In this document: in pieces, positions 35,536 to 50,201 of the stretch | Numbering within the stretch: position 1 is the first letter of the stretch | Layout of the letters: every line of letters starts with the position of its first letter | Source of the DNA: Anseranas semipalmata | Lineage: Eukaryota > Chordata > Aves > Anseriformes > Anseranatidae | DNA length: 64,000 nucleotides | NCBI GenBank assembly: GCA_013399115.1 | Contig: VXAA01000904.1 | Location: 907,434-971,433, forward strand | Direction: 5' to 3' | Notes under the pieces: model-generated | Seen by the model: the letters and a program-made list of their open reading frames with translations, nothing else | Told to the model about the DNA's origin: nothing | Databases searched by the model: none | Made by a program: the position numbers and the translations under genes

Positions 35536-37105
35536 GTGAGTGTGAAGTTACTCTTTGCTGCTGAAGTAAGGTTTTGTACTCATATGGGAAGGTGTAAATT
35601 GTAATCTGCAGGGCTACAAAGAGTCAAACAGCACGTGTTCTCTGATACAGTGCTCGGATATTGGTTAACTATATAATCATTAATGGTTGATCGGGAACTG
35701 GGCACACTTCTTCTGCAAGGCTGTCATTGTTCAGTCAGACTGTAAGTACATTCAAATGTCATAAACCATATAGCAAAATATTTACCACTAAGAACAGTTT
35801 GTTTTTTTCTTTTCAAAAAATTATAACTTAGTTATAACAGAGAATTAAAATATGACAAAATGATGAACAATCAACTGACATCAACATTTACGGTTGTCAT
35901 CTGAAGCAAAAGCATTTCTTATTTAACCTATGGAAATTATTCTTGCAATTACTGCTAACATTGATTAAGCTGATGAATTTACAGTTGCAGTGTTCTTGGT
36001 CACAGTTTAGAAACACAACACAACAGTGAAAGGAGAACATTTGTGTCACATTCCTGCTGCCTGTTAGAGCAGGAAAAAGATATAGTCTCATGGGAGTAGA
36101 GGCATGGCTGTTCTCTAAACTACCACCTCCCGTAGCCTCCAGGAATTACCCAAACTGCGTAATGCTTAGCCAAGAGTAAATTTGATAAAAATCTTTCTCA
36201 GAATATCTAGGGAGTTCACAAAGCAGTAGCAGAATTTCCCCTCCCTGGGACTCCATAGGAAAGGGGTATTGGAGGAGAAAGACTACTGCTTTGGAGGGCT
36301 GGGTCAGACTGGCTGGGATGGACTTGAGAGATGCAGAGAGAAATACCACAAGATATGCCTTCATGGAAGATACAGGTTTTCCAGGATTTCCTTTCAACCA
36401 GTTTCTTATCTTAAAATGTGCGCTGCCAGACTGGCACTGGGATAGACAAAGGGGCAGAGTTAAGGTTACAACGCTGACATTTATGGCACTCAGTCATGAT
36501 ACTCTGTAACATTTCTTAACTGCAGGTGGGATGTTCCATTAGGTTTCAATAGGGTCTTCCTTACAAGGAGACACTTGCTCATAATTTTAACAACAGCTCA
36601 ACAGACCTGGTCCTTCAGCACCTTCTGAACTCCCTGCTGACATCAAGAGAGCTTCAAGCTGCTGAGTCAGCTGTAAAGCTCTCTCCTCCTGAGATGTTTC
36701 TGACTATGTCTGCACTGAGGGATTGCTCAGCAGAAAGGAAACAAACTCTTGTTTTGGCACTTACATATTGATAGCTGTGGCGCTGACAGACTAGCTCTAT
36801 CACAATGTTGTGAAATTAGACATCATCTTAATCGTCTTGCAGGGTTTAGATTTTTTAAGCACTCAAGGCTTATCCCCTCTGCGTTGGTCTCATTGGGGAT
36901 CAGGTTTATCCTGAAGATCAAGATCAGGTCTCCTGTTTCAAGTGAGAAGTACGAAAACAAGTTACTGCGCAGCAGTGCAACAGGACATCTCCTCCCATTC
37001 TTTCCACTTTGATTAGCAGACAAAGGAATCAATGGCTGAATTTCTGCCACTTGGTAGATGTCTTTTTGGCTACCCTGGTAAACTGCACAGGACACTGTAC
37101 TTTGA

Positions 37106-37143
37106 TTTTCTTCTTCTTTTTTTTTTTTTCTTTTTTTTTTTTC
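37106..37143 (+). repeat. T-rich polypyrimidine run
   Basis: 38 nt of T with four C interruptions, followed by tag. It may be the reverse of an A-rich retroposon tail or a simple repeat. No exon follows convincingly. Confidence 0.85.
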
Positions 37144-40100
37144 TAGTCATCATAGGCTAGTAGTGGAAGGAAGCACTTGAATCTGGTTGTTCAGAGATTT
37201 CCAGACATCATAACAAATGCTCTGTGAAAAGTGACATTAAACTGACGAGGTGTAACCAAGGTGTTTTAATGTCACTCTAATATTTCAGACTTCTGCAAGT
37301 CTGTTGAAATTTTATCCTCCTGCAAACAAGCTCAGAATCTCTTTAACCAGCTTTACAGCTGTTTGAGACAACAGACTCAGCTTCTTATATACATGCAATC
37401 TAACCTTGACTCTTACTTGTCTCAATTTTTTTTTCAAATCTCCTTATTCATTTTCACCAGCACAACCTGAACATTTAATGCAATGATCCTGAATAACAGA
37501 GTAAATATGTTAAATGTATTGTGCTTTTGAAGCAACCTATCACAAAGAGGTTTTCCTTGAAATATAAATGACACCATCAAATTTGTCTTCTTTCCATAAA
37601 TAAATCTATTCTAATGAGGTCATTTGTGCCAAGAGCATTTTCTGTTCTCCAGTGTTAATACCCTGGCAAGTCTCTTCAGGCCTTCAGAGTAATCAGTCAC
37701 ATCATTCTTAGTAATCAGTCACAGCTCTCCTGAACAAACACAGGCTGTGGTGGCACATGGTCCCACACACCAGTGCCAGGCTAATGAGGCAGCATGAGCA
37801 GGGCTTATTTGATTGAACTCCGGGAATGTGAATTCCCTTCTCACCATCCTTGAGCAATTTGGTTTTTGACAGATATGGCAGAGAACCTCTGTCCCAGAGG
37901 TACAGCTCACTATAAAATACTACCTGTACTTAAATTACCATATCATGAACAATTGCCTGCCAGAATGTCCAGGTTTTCTATTGTATTATGAAAGTATAAA
38001 AATGGACAATCCATGCTGGGATAAGAAACCTGATTGTACTGTATACAGAAAGGCACTCAAGCACCCTTTTGAGTAGAGGTGAATTGCCAAGAGGTAAGTG
38101 CATCCTAACTCATGCTCTAGATAGGAATAGATGTAAACTATCTGGGGCTGACTGTGCTCTTCCTGTAAAAACATGTATTTTATAAAGGATTTTGTTTCCT
38201 GCGCCCTTTGGGAAAAGAACAAAAGTTGCCACAAATACTAAATATTTATGGCTACCTCATTCTGACCTAACCTATACAGTATAAAAACAAGTTACTGAGC
38301 TGCCATGAATTGTGGTTGATAGATCACTTATGCCTAGTGTTGCTGTTGCTAGATGAGAAAACAAAGAGAAATGATAAACTGCACCCATGTGAATGATGCC
38401 ACTAGGCTGAATAATTAGAATTGCATTGTGCAGAAGATTTTTGTTAATGGTGGATCAGAAAAGACAGTTTCACTGAGCTTCTTAAACTTGCACAGGGCTA
38501 ATGAACTACAGCTCCACTACACCAAAATGCAGAATCCAGTTTCTCTTTCTTTCCTTTTATTTCATTAACACAAAGTTCTCCTGCAACTGTGTGGCTGAAA
38601 ACATCATTATCACACCTGGCAATCACACTGGCAATGGGGATAAAGGGATTTAAGAGATAAATAGAGCCTGAAGGGGACAGACAGCTAGTCAGGAATTGTA
38701 CAGAGCATTCCCAGCAGATGTCTGCTTCCCAGTGTAAACAGAAAACCTTGGAAAGCAGAAGATAGCACAGCCTTGAAGCTCCCCTGTCTTGCCCTGTAGG
38801 GCTAGAAAGTGCAAAAGCAAAGCTTTTCCCTCAGCCTCAGGCCTGGGACCTGATTCAGTAAGAACGGAGCCCAGTTTTTATTTATGTTAAGCCTAATCAA
38901 TGAACGCATATAAGTTATTTTGCAAATTTATAGTCACAGAGATTAATACAACCCAAAGGTGACAAAAGTATGCAAATCAAACTCTTCCTCAGCAACCATT
39001 AAAGCTACTGCTTTTCATATGAAAAATGGAGTATATACTTGACTTAAGTGTATACAAAAATAGGTGCTATGTCTGCAAAATGTGCATTTGCATGAAAGCC
39101 AGCTCCTTTTCCGAGAACTGTTATAACAGGAAACTACTAAAATAAAACACAAAGTAAATGAATAATTTAGAGATCTCATTTGTATGAGTCCTCTTCAAAA
39201 ATACATGTATGTGTGAAGGGGGAGCCAAGTGACCATTAGATAAAGTACAAAGCTGTGAGCTCACTGTGGAAGGAAAGCTATTTTCAGTCAAATTAAAAAA
39301 AAAAAAAAAAAGTTTGCTATTCAAGGCTTCATATCATGCTGTATTAAATTATAAGAGTGAAAACTGGTTCTGATTTAAGAAGAGATGGCATAGCAAGATG
39401 TGATGTGTCAGAAACGTAATTGTATGTTGCACACTGATGCTCTGCTTGCCTTCTATTTGTTGGAGGCTGACCAAACTGGGAAGCTCATCATAGCCAGGAG
39501 GATCTTAACCCTCAAGAGTCCAATCTTGCAACTCTTATATGCAGCAGTAATATTTTTCCCTTGTGTCATCAATAAGGCAACATATGTTAAGAATTTACAG
39601 GAAGTAAATCCCCCAAAGTACAGTTACAGCCACTAGGGCTGGAGGGGAGCCCTCTCCCTGAAAATTAGGCCATAAAGATCAAACCTGCAAATAATATGGG
39701 CTGACGTAGTCTCTAGGATGGACAAACATCATCTGTTGAGAGTCGTCCCCACTGTGAAGGGTCTCTCTCTCAATGGCCAATGAAGCCTGGGGGTCTTGCA
39801 GCTAAGCACGCATTGCGAATCTGGCTCTGAGCGCTGGTAGCGCCCATCCCCACTTCACCACATCAGTGTTCCAGCAGAATTACTGACCCCGCTTCACCAA
39901 ACCTCCTTCCTGCCTCCGAGGAACTTGAGTTGTCCCTAACATGCTCCTGACTTCTCGTGTGAGACAGCAGCTTCTTCCGCGCCCGGTCCCACCGGCTTCT
40001 TTTGTGCCTTGGTGGCCAAAACCTGCCCTTCGGGCAGCTGGAGCAGAGGCAAAGAAATGTACATATAAATAAGAAATGACAGCTGTTTTGCAGTTCAGCA

Positions 40101-43100
40101 AATCAATGTAAGTGCTATCCGAGACATAAAGTTTGACAGCCCTGGTGTGTGAAGGGAAGAAAGGAAAGGCAGGTTTTGACTGCTGTGATGCAGAACTGCC
40201 AATTTTTGGCTTCTTCCCATGTCCATGGAGAAAGGCAGTGCCTGAGAGACAGAGGCTGCAATGCCATATGAGAGGTTACAGTGGCCAAGCTGGATGTAGC
40301 CTCTAGTGATTATATGCAAAGTACTAAAAAAATCTGGTCATGTAGGAGGGCATTCATTTTACCTGGACAGTTTTGTATGCATAAGCTGTACTGCTTTAGC
40401 CATTCCAGCATGAACACAAGCTGGAGAGGACATACAGGATAGGCACCTATGCTGCACTAAAGAGCACTGAAAAAATACCTACATTGGGTTTACAGGTTGT
40501 CCCTGTGTCTCTTTTCACTGTCAAGTCAGAAAAATAACTCATTAGTGCCTTACCTACAGCAACAAATGACTTATGATTGGAGAATAGATGCCTGGTGAGC
40601 TTAAAAGGTCTGAGAGGGTTGCAGAAAAATGTTGGAAAACTAGCAGGTCCTTCATATTTGTGATCCTATGATTATATCCATAGTGAGGAGGACCTGAGAG
40701 AGATCCTCACCATGCCAAAAATCTCAGCAACTATCTACATTGTTCAGAAATTAGGACGTCTTCTATCTAGAGAGGAGCTGCATAATGGACTTGAAGCTTT
40801 AATTCACAAAGCCTTCCTACTGAATTTCAGTGCTCAGGAATGGAACTGTTCAGGAAAAGTCACCCAGAAAAGCCAGTACTTGGTTCCAAAGTACTCCTAT
40901 TTACTGAAGGAAGAATGAATGACTATTCTGATTAGGTGACAAATCCAAAGGCAACATTTCACTCAGAAAACATCTCAGGAGGCTTACCTGAGAGTAGCTG
41001 ACGAATACGTGAGCTGTTTGGTGCCGTACTTCAACCACTAGCTTTTCCTCTAGGCTCTTCCTCTTAACCCATAACATGACTGTCAGATTTATGTGGTGTT
41101 GTCTACCAGGCTAAAGGGCATTTCATGGTGGATAACAAGTCGAGAGAAAAACTCGAGAGATGCCACTTGCAATCTGAGAGAAGAAATAACAGAGTGACTC
41201 ACTCTGAGAACAGTGAACTTTCCGAGCCACTACAAGCAGACCTCTCTCCATTTACCTGGAGGTCCGATGTAGCTGGTCATGGCTACAAAACCTTGACTGT
41301 GGAGGGATTCTGACTTGCAGAGGTCCAGGACAAGGAGCTGTGGGGAAAAGCAAATCAGATGGTGTACTCTTCTCCTGAATTTATGCTACCAAAGGAAAAT
41401 GTGAAAGAAACATGCAAAACCTCACAGGAGCCCTCTGGTTCCCGACAAATGGCTTTGTGCTTTGCACTGGTATTGTTCTGCAAGTCATCTGTTGTATGTG
41501 TAAATTGGTCCATACATTATATATGCTACAGAATACAATTTTTAGATCCCTTGAAGTTCTGTCTTGTTGAAGGCTTCACCATTCCTTGGGAATTGCTCAC
41601 AGGCTTGGAATGCACACGGTGCCCTGCGTCTGACTGCGCTACTGCGTTAGACATAGGGCAGACCTAGGAAAATAATGGGACTATAATGGGACAGCAGATC
41701 AGCCAGAATGTGCACAGATTTACAATTGCTCATTCCTGCCTCCTCTGGAAACAATGGAGGAACAGAAGCAGCTGGTATGCAGAGGAGATGAAGCGTAATG
41801 TCTGGCCGGCAGTGCTGACTGCCCGAGCACTTCTGGTGCTGCCAGTCCTGGGGTGTGCGCTGGGGAGCCCAGGCAAGCCCCGATGGCTGCTTTCAGGGCT
41901 GCAGTCTATTCACGTCTGCTTGCCATTTGTTAGCGTTGCCCAGCATGGGCAGCTTGTCTCAGTCCACAGCGTGCTGTTCGCCATGCATCGCGGCGCTTCT
42001 CCACATGTCAGCTCTTAATGTGGCAGCAAGGATGCTGATATGGTTGGGCGTTAGAAAGGGATTGACAACCCGGTAAGCCAAGTTTGGCCCTTAGACAGTG
42101 CGTTATGAGGGGAAAACAAACAGCATGGAAAGCACCAAAGTGCAGACGGACTTAATAAAGAAACATCTTTCTCCAAGTCCTCAGCTGGACTTGCTGGCTT
42201 CATTGACTTTACAGTGGAGTTATCCCAGCCTACACCAGCTGAGAATACAGCCCACTAGACTACTCACTGCCATGTGAAATTCCTGTGAGTGCTACAGTTT
42301 ATTTTCTCATTTGTTGGTTCTGCCATCTGGCACAGCCTTCTTATTTCTTTCTCCATTCACTGTCCTCTGAAAACATCTTTTGTGTTGTCTATAGACATTT
42401 CACTTTTTCCTTGCCAAATATTAGCTTTATGACTGAATACTTCCTTTGATTCCTCTTGAAATATCTTCACAACATTACCTTTTTCCTCATACAACATCCT
42501 CAGATTTCTATTATGCAATGTTGTTTTGTGTTTCCAGGTGCAGGATGGGTTAAAAGAATACAAGTCTAGTTTTGCAAACATTTGTGCAGCTTCACAGCTT
42601 TAATGGGTTCCAGGGGTTATGAATAGTAAAGGAAAACTAAATAATACACTCCTTCCTGTGAGTCACAAGTAGGTTGGCCACATTTCTGAATTCACCTCTT
42701 GAAAAAAGAACTTTGCCTCTGTTATAAGACAAACATGTATCATCCTATGATGGCACCTCAGGACCAGACCGTAGCCTGTAAAAAATCATGGAGGTACCAG
42801 AATGATGTGTTCAAACTGAAACTCTTGTGACTGATACAGAATGCAGTCTCCCAGCAATGTTTGTACATCAGTGAATCCCACAAAGGCCTGTGCCACTCTA
42901 ATGTGGGATGAAATTAGCTCATTCGACTGGATAGATACAGCAGGTTGTTCCTGAAGCTCTAGAGGCAGAACTCCAGGAAACCTCCTGGGCTTGCTCTCCA
43001 CCCTCACTTCTCTCTAACTTCAGGGACACTTAGGGCTGTCCACCCCTTACAAGACTCTGGCTTTGGACTGTGGACTTTCAGGCTTTGGACTTTTGGGCTG

Positions 43101-46100
43101 ATAAAAAGCTAGATTATAGCCTTCTACCTTCAGAATGAATGGTAACCTGCTCCACAAGTGGCTCCACTGATGTCAGTGGGAGTACCTAAGAACTAATATC
43201 CCCTTTGCTGTGATTAAGGGCACTAGATTCTGATGTGAAATTACATCAGATTTATACTCTTCCATTTTGAAGGGCAATAACTAGCTCCCTCCTTCTCACC
43301 TGTGCTCTGCGGTCTAAGAAAAATGAAAAAGCTTTTCTAACATATAAACACCATCTACCTTAACCAGTTAAGCATTGGGTACCCATCCCACTCAAACTAC
43401 AACCAGACTTTTAACAAGCCTGCACTAGTTGGCCTTCATGGCTTTGTTCTCGTGGCCCCTAGGATCCTGCACACAACTCTGGGAAGACAGGACAGAAGGA
43501 AAGATGCAACCAGGACCTGGTTCTGAATTCTTCAAGCACTGAGTTTAGACAGAGCTTTGCTTTCATCAGAGATAAAATATTTGCTGAGGAAGAACTTGTC
43601 AGCTAATGATTTCCAGAGTGAGAGAAAGGTGATCTAAGGCAGGTCCCTGCAAGCTGATCTCTTCTGCCAAAGACCATTTATTGTTCTTGGAACACAGAGC
43701 CATCAGGAAGGACTTCTTTCAGGACACCTGAAAAAAGACAATTTCATTGGTGTGGCTATGCCATGTTCCATCTCAGGTATAGCAGCCCTTTGGAAAGAGG
43801 TCATTTAGTGATAATTTCAACCAGTACTGTTTGTGGCTCCCTGTCTGATCTTGCCCTCTTTTTGGCTAACTCTTGACCTCCAGAAAGAGGATGGAAACAA
43901 TCACAGCTCCCTCTCCAGGCCCAGAGTGCTAAGGTACAGAGCAGTGAATCAGCAGACAATTTTTAAAAGGCTCCCACATCACATAGCACTGCAGGAACAG
44001 ATTTGCTTTTTCCTATAGATACAGGAAATAGAAGTAGTGAATAGAAAATACATTAAAAAGTGCTACGTATCAAAAAGTGCTGCTGAACTTTTCTCTCTTT
44101 GAGACATATCTGAAGAAATGTATTGCTCTGGTGTGTGTCTATAAACTGATGGTTAGCAAACGGGAAAGGTGAGAAGCAGATGCATCAGGGTAAAGCTTCA
44201 CAGTGCTGCTCTGAGCACAGCACAGGGAGTTACTTTGAACCTTCAGTTCTCATGAGAGTGCAGGATGTCCAGCAGCTCTTGGGTGGTCCTCAGGGTGTTT
44301 CAAGAGCAGGGCTATTTTTAGGGTATTATATATGGCTTGAACCACTTAGTGTGGATAAACAGTGACTCAAAAATAAATTGTGAATGTAATGTGCAGGGTA
44401 GGTGACCTCTAACAGCAAACAAAGCAGAACTTTTGATCTTGAGACAAGTTGTTTCTCCCCTGGAGGGTGTAATTTGATTCAGTTTCTGTTTGTAAAATTA
44501 TTAGAGATAATGGGATATATTGCAAAAGATCAGGAGCAGCAAGCAGTAAGCACAAGAGAAAACATTTAAACACAAAAGTAGGGGTGGCAGGGGGGGCATA
44601 CAGAGAGAGCTCTTCTCCATTTTGCTCTTGCTTCTTTCTTGCTTGTAAATACGCTGCCAGTAGATTAACTGAATGAGGTAAAAACAAGGGTGTGATGCAG
44701 AAAGAGCTGTGACTGATTTTAGTGACTCCCTAGTAACTGACGGGCAAGCCGGCATAGCTGGTCACTAAATGCCATGAATCATTTGCAGGCCAAGATCAGA
44801 GAGCAAAGAGGACATATTTCACCCAGCTGGGCATATGTGCAGGGCTCCAAATGCCTGAAGCCTTCAGAAAACCATTTTTTCTTCTCATCTCCAACCTCTT
44901 TTCACCTCTGTTTCCTTCTAGATTCTGCCATTTATTTGTTAGTCTATCTTGTATAGTTCTTACTTACTTCATAATATTAGTCAAGGAGCAGAATTTCAGC
45001 GAGTTTCAATTATTTTTTTTTTTTTTTTACCTAGAGAAAGTAAATTCTAAAGATTTCTGATATGTTTTGTTCCCTTCCTTCCAAGTGCTGAACCTTGTAC
45101 TGGGTGAAAAAGGAAAATGTGCCTTTGGGAAAAATAAGTGTTGGCTGGTTCTGTGCCTTGATCCTATTTCATATTTTGCCTCTATCTGAATATAGTATCT
45201 TGTAATTGGAAGACCTGTGGAACTGGCAATCAAATTATTCTAGTGTATATGTAGTTCAGATCCAAATAGCCAGCTATGGGCATCCCATAAAAATAAATCA
45301 AATAAATCTGTACAATGGAAGAAATTCATCTTACTCTGAAGATATCCAGAGCTGACAAAATATGTCTGAGACCTCTGCTAAAATTAATGTATAATGCACA
45401 GCAAACAGCTTGGAGAAACAGTAGCAAGCAATACATTGAAGACAATAAATACAAAACAGAGCTGTAAATTTAAGCATCCCTAATGCCACAATACTTCTGA
45501 AGGAAGTTTGACAGACCTATGGTGCTTTTTATGAATACAGCAAAGTCATGCCTGAGATTTTCAAAATCTCCACCGAAGCTGCAGTTCAGTAAGAGTCTAA
45601 GCTGATCTCGGTTGCTGCTTCCTCTGGACTACCTGCCCCTATGCCCCATTGCACTGCTGGCTGGGTTTTCCTGCTCTCCCTCACGCTGGTGCCACCTCTA
45701 ATCCTGCAGTGAGTTGGTTCAGAGAGAAAAATTGGACGGAAATGGTTCCTTATTTTTCCATAAAATTAGTTGCTAGTTTCTCTCCCTTAACTGGCTCATT
45801 GTAAGATCAGGTAAATGCCAATGAAGGTAAGAATGGCAGAGTGTATCTAAGGAAAGGTGGAGGGCACCCCTACCTTAGATCATATTAAACTGCTGTGGAC
45901 TTGCAGCTTTAAGCATGCAGCCCCACTCCCAATCATGCATACGTCTGCATGTGGATGTTTCAAAAGACCTACACTTTCACTTTACTGCAGTTGCATATGT
46001 TTACTATGATACATGATCCTTGAAACACTAGGTCCACTTGTTTTATGAGTTAACTACATGGAACCACCATACTCTTCGGAATTTAAATTTCCTTTAAAAA

Positions 46101-47582
46101 AAAAATGCACCTATCCGTCATGGTTGTTCAGAAAATCTTCCCAGTACGACCCAACTGTGTGGTGTTTCCTTTCTTGAGTCTGAAAACAGCCTGAAACGAT
46201 ACCGATGAGAGAGGTAAACTGTTCAGACTGCTTGTTTCCATTCAGGTTTTGACTAAAAACCCTATTGACACCATTATAAATGTCAACATTTGATACATAA
46301 TACATGAATACATTTTAGCAGATGGAGTGGAATGGAAATGAAGCCAATAAGCAGTTGAGGCTGGGTTTAGAATTGCTGGAAGGAGGAGAACAGAGAGAGG
46401 AGAGATGCCAAGGAGGAAGTGGAGCAGAAACAGAGAAGGGAAGATGGGAAGGGAAGACAAATCACTCCTACTGAGTTCTGCTGAATCGAGCACTAAGAGT
46501 GAAAGAATACTAAGCAATGCATTACCTGCTGCAGCAAAAGATGAGATTTTGCCTTTGCTCATTGTATAAAGCTCCCTTTGAGATCAGCAGGAGTTGCAGT
46601 GTGGACAGAAGACAATATGCTTGTTTAGATCCATACCACAGCCCATCCTCCATAGCCAGGCACGAAGTTTGCTCTCCTCCACAGGACGTACGGGATACTC
46701 CTAATGGCAGAGACAGCTTAACTAAAACAGCCTATTAGCCACCTGCTTTGGATTAACAAGTGCAACCCACGACATAAACCCAATAGCTGTATCAGAGCTA
46801 CAAAATTGCACTAAACTTCTGAAAGGGTTTTGTTGTAACTAAAAATTATGATCCTTCTACATTAAACAGTTATGGGATGCTATCATTCATCACTCCAACT
46901 GCAAATAAATGAGTACTTTTTAAAAAAAAACAAAACACAATTATGCAGAAGAAACACATATAGTTCATCACAAGGATGAACTGTCAGCAAAATAGTCCCT
47001 CTAACCTGCAAATGATAACTGTATTTCTAGAGTCTAATAAAAAGATGCCAGAGGACAAAGATGAGAATGAATGTGTAAGCAAAAGGTAAACTTAAAATTT
47101 TGCACTCGAGGGAGCAGGTTACTACAAACTATTATAGTTTACATGTATCAAACAGGCCCAGAAAGTGATTTTCAGAAGCCCCTTGACATTTTCTAAAGAG
47201 GAGCTTCTATGAATTTTTTCCTTTTTTCCTTTTCCTATGTTGTTTATGTGCTGAATATTTGTACTTCTTTTCTTAGAAACAGAGGTGATTTGTCACGAAG
47301 TCTCTGCATTTAAAAGATCAGTGTATTAATTCACGATATTCACTATTCTTGTGATTCTCTTTCTCAAAATACAAAAGAACCAAAATTCAATACTCAAATT
47401 TCTCTAGAAAGGCATGAGATCTTTTCTATTTCAGAGCCTCGGTAGCTCCATTTTTATAGAGCAGATCAGTTTGTCTGCTTTTGGTCTCAGGTTTGCTTAT
47501 CTAGCCGTCAGCAAGTGCTATGCACAAGCATAAGTCTGACAAACTTAATTTATGTTAAGAAATAATTTTTCTGTTGTCATAG
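37144..47582. other. AT-rich gene-poor stretch
   Basis: No supported gene. Open frames here (for example 40712-40918 on + and 42786-43007 on -) are short and lack paired splice sites with consistent phases. A possible CR1 remnant lies at 40641-40676. There are T- and A-runs at about 39295-39311 and 45013-45028. Confidence 0.5.
40641..40676 (+). mobile_element. Possible CR1 3' terminal remnant
   Basis: The words tagcaggtccttcatatttg and tgatcctatgattatat resemble the 'aggtccctt...tgattctatgat' end of CR1. It is short and diverged, so this is a weak call. Confidence 0.35.
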
Positions 47583-47626
47583 AAACTGCTGCAAGATGAT
47601 CCAGACACGAGTAGAAAGTAACAAAG
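47583..47626 (+). other. Exon-like 44-nt segment, unproven
   Basis: An acceptor (taatttttctgttgtcatag) precedes it and a consensus donor AAAG|gtaagc follows. It includes an ATG at 47596 (MIQTRVESNK...). Only one of the three frames is open through it. It could be a first coding or noncoding exon, or chance. Confidence 0.2.
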
Positions 47627-49744
47627 GTAAGCTGGCTGGTGTTTCTGCCAGCAAAATTCCCCACATTGTTTATGTCCCACCGGTAATTTCCTTGCACCCT
47701 AAGGCGAAAAGAGCAAAAAGATCGCATCTGGCAGGATTGCTGAGAGGAAAAATTTGCCTAGAGGGTGACAGCAGTGTCATAAGGCAGCCACATTTCTCCG
47801 TCCAAAAGCGGGTGCGCAGCCGGCACAACTGCTCCTGCAAGGTTGCACCATGGGGGGCAAAGTAAATGTTTTCTTTCAAACAAGGAGCAAAAATGGACTA
47901 GAAATCCCCAAAGCCCCTTACACAGACCTCCACAACACCGTGGGGAGAGAGGGAATAACTGGCTTCCATTATGCCAGGGGTTTGCTTCCATGAGCAGGAA
48001 TGAATCATACCCACATCTTAACGTTTGCGCAGCTCTCATCATACATAAACAATTTCTGCTTCAAACAGAGGAAACATCCACTTGGACAGAACAGTGATAA
48101 GGGAAGAAGCAATGAACATTGGTCATCATGACATGCTCGTTTCCAACTGCCTTCACCCACCCCCACAGCATGGGCAATGACACTCTACCCGATGTAAATG
48201 ATCACTCAGTGACATTTTTATGCAATGAGAGCACGGGAACATATCCCGTGCTACAGCACTTACACTCTACCCAATCTCAGCCATCAGTCATTGACATCTT
48301 AGGGACATTTATACTCAAGACTTGCAAAGGCAATGAACATCGCTTGTCCTTGCCACTGCCGCTGTCGGGCTGGCTTGACGCTCTTTCCCAGGGGAAATCT
48401 CTTTGTGCATCCGCTACCGTTGGTTCAGCTTGCAACAGGCTTTCAGCTAAAGGGTTATTGTTGTGGATCCGTGGCATTGCAAAAAGGCAAAAGGACAAAA
48501 ATGTTACTGCAAAAAGTCAGAAAACCTGTAATGTTCTCTGCAGACTTGAAGTTCCTCTAAGCAATGACTGGAAAAGCAAGAGAATTCCCGTCCAGAACCC
48601 TCCTCTGGTGCAATTAGTACTGGAAACACTCCAAAAAGACAAGGACATGGATACATTACAGCTTCTTCTGGCCTCTAATGCTGATTAGTTGCAATATGTC
48701 AATAGTTATAAGAGACTTTAGTGAACAAATATTGCCTCTTTTTCTGCTGGTGCACTGTCCAGATAGTTTTATTTTTCCCCTATTATTTATCATTTGAAAA
48801 TATTTGCCAAACAATGTCTCCAAATCCTTTCTGATCTGAAGCTTGCTTATATTCATTTTGCAAGTGTTGGAAATAGAGGCAGGTCTGGCATTGCTTCTGA
48901 TTCCTGATAAAGTGAAAGCAGTTTTTAGTACTGGGTGTGCCAGTGAATTCCAAACTGGTGTTTTCCAACATTCTCTGTAAAATGCACTCTTGTAGGCTTT
49001 CCATTCAGCTTTCCCTTTGTTAATTAAAAAAAAAAAAAAAAAAAGGCAGAACACAAGGAGCAGGAAGACAGTTAAAGTGTACCTGTCTAATGATTTATAT
49101 GGTATTAGTAGATATTTTTGACAGTGCTTACTGAAGTCTAGTTACAAGAATCTGAATAGAAAGCCTGGTTATTTGCTTCTCTTCTCAAGATACAGAAAGG
49201 TGAGCAGGAGATGGAAAGTGAAAACCAAACTTAATTATTATCATGATTATTGTTGTTAGATTATAAGAAAGTGCCTATCTGCCACTTCCTCCCTGTGTGC
49301 ACATGTACACGTCTCTTTTTATGTTCACTGCCTGTCCACAGCTTGTCTTATGCATGCATCTCGTTATGTCTCATTATCACATCTCATTCCCATGCTCTTT
49401 ATAGTGCAAAACAAGGTGCGTATTTGGTTATGAAAATGCTGGAGGGGGTGAGTGTATTTTGCATGGGAGATGCTGTATTACCATGTCAATCATTGCTCCT
49501 TCTCTTTCTTAGTCTTTGCAGATTAATCCTGGATGAGCCCCAGCTGGAGTGCTTCTGGCACTGGGGAAGCTCAGATTCAGACACCAAATTCTCAGCCCAG
49601 GTCCACTGGCATGTGATTCACATCCTGTTATCAAACTTGCACTAAGGGGCCCAAAGCTTTCCTCCCACCATGCTGAAAATCTGGTTTAGAGCTAAGCATA
49701 TCTTATGGGCTGCTGGGGGAAGATTGTCTTTGCCAGTTGAACTT
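47627..49744. other. Non-genic stretch around the long open frame
   Basis: Apart from the 189-codon frame, it holds a 19-nt poly-A run (49026-49044) and nothing that I can call. Confidence 0.45.
48119..48688 (+). other. Unexplained 189-codon open reading frame
   Basis: This is an uninterrupted frame in AT-rich surroundings. Its translation has mixed composition (starting MVIMTCSFPTAFTHPHSMGN) with no recognisable domain, signal peptide or clear Kozak context. Length alone makes it notable. It might be an old retrocopy or lncRNA-borne frame, but it is most likely chance. Confidence 0.15.
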
Positions 49745-50148
49745 TTACTCTGAGATCCATTTTTTTTTCCATAGGAAAGGCTGCTTTCCATTAGCCAGTC
49801 TAGCTAGTGAAAAAGGAGTGGAGGAGGAAGAAAGACCACAGGGGTCTAGTCCATCATTATAGTACCCACTGATGCTGGCTGGGCATGCTGTTTCTACACA
49901 TTTCCCAGGCTCCTGCAGGAATGTGTCCTCTGTGAGTGTGAACGCTGAAGAACTTTGCTGCTGTCGTAGCCTGCTGCTGAGATGCTTCCCTGTTTCTCTA
50001 ATGAGGTGAGCCGAGAGTTTTGACATACCTTCAGCTGAACGTGGGGACCTGAATGCTGCCAGGGTCTCTTGGAGGAAGCTCTTTCCTTGGAGGAAGCAGG
50101 GCTTTTCAACTGCACAACCTACACCGCCATAAAGGCAGCGATCCCTGC
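49745..50148 (-). other. Candidate exon (minus strand) with 134-codon open end
   Basis: Reading leftwards, an acceptor (tgctctcccacagaccccca then cag) precedes 50148, with an alternative acceptor ten bases earlier. The frame runs RDRCLYGGVGCAVEKPCFLQ onwards to a stop at 49745. A donor GAAG|gtatgt at 50029 would allow a shorter internal exon. Its phase fits the candidate exon at 51534-51654. The translation is Ser-rich with no known domain, so function is unknown and coding status doubtful. Confidence 0.22.
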
Positions 50149-50201
50149 CTGTGGGGGTCTGTGGGAGAGCAGGGCTGTTGTACTGGCTTGGATATGAATA
50201 C

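Larger units (their letters stand above)
32651..37105. other. AT-rich non-genic stretch with weak exon-like segments
   Basis: No gene is supported. Two + strand segments have reasonable splice borders and open frames: 33876-33959 (84 nt, 28 codons, frame starting VEISPVVEGQDKGEGHIMGF) and 35493-35535 (43 nt). Neither has a phase-compatible partner that I could find. Several AAT-type microsatellites occur, for example near 33503-33515. Confidence 0.4.
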
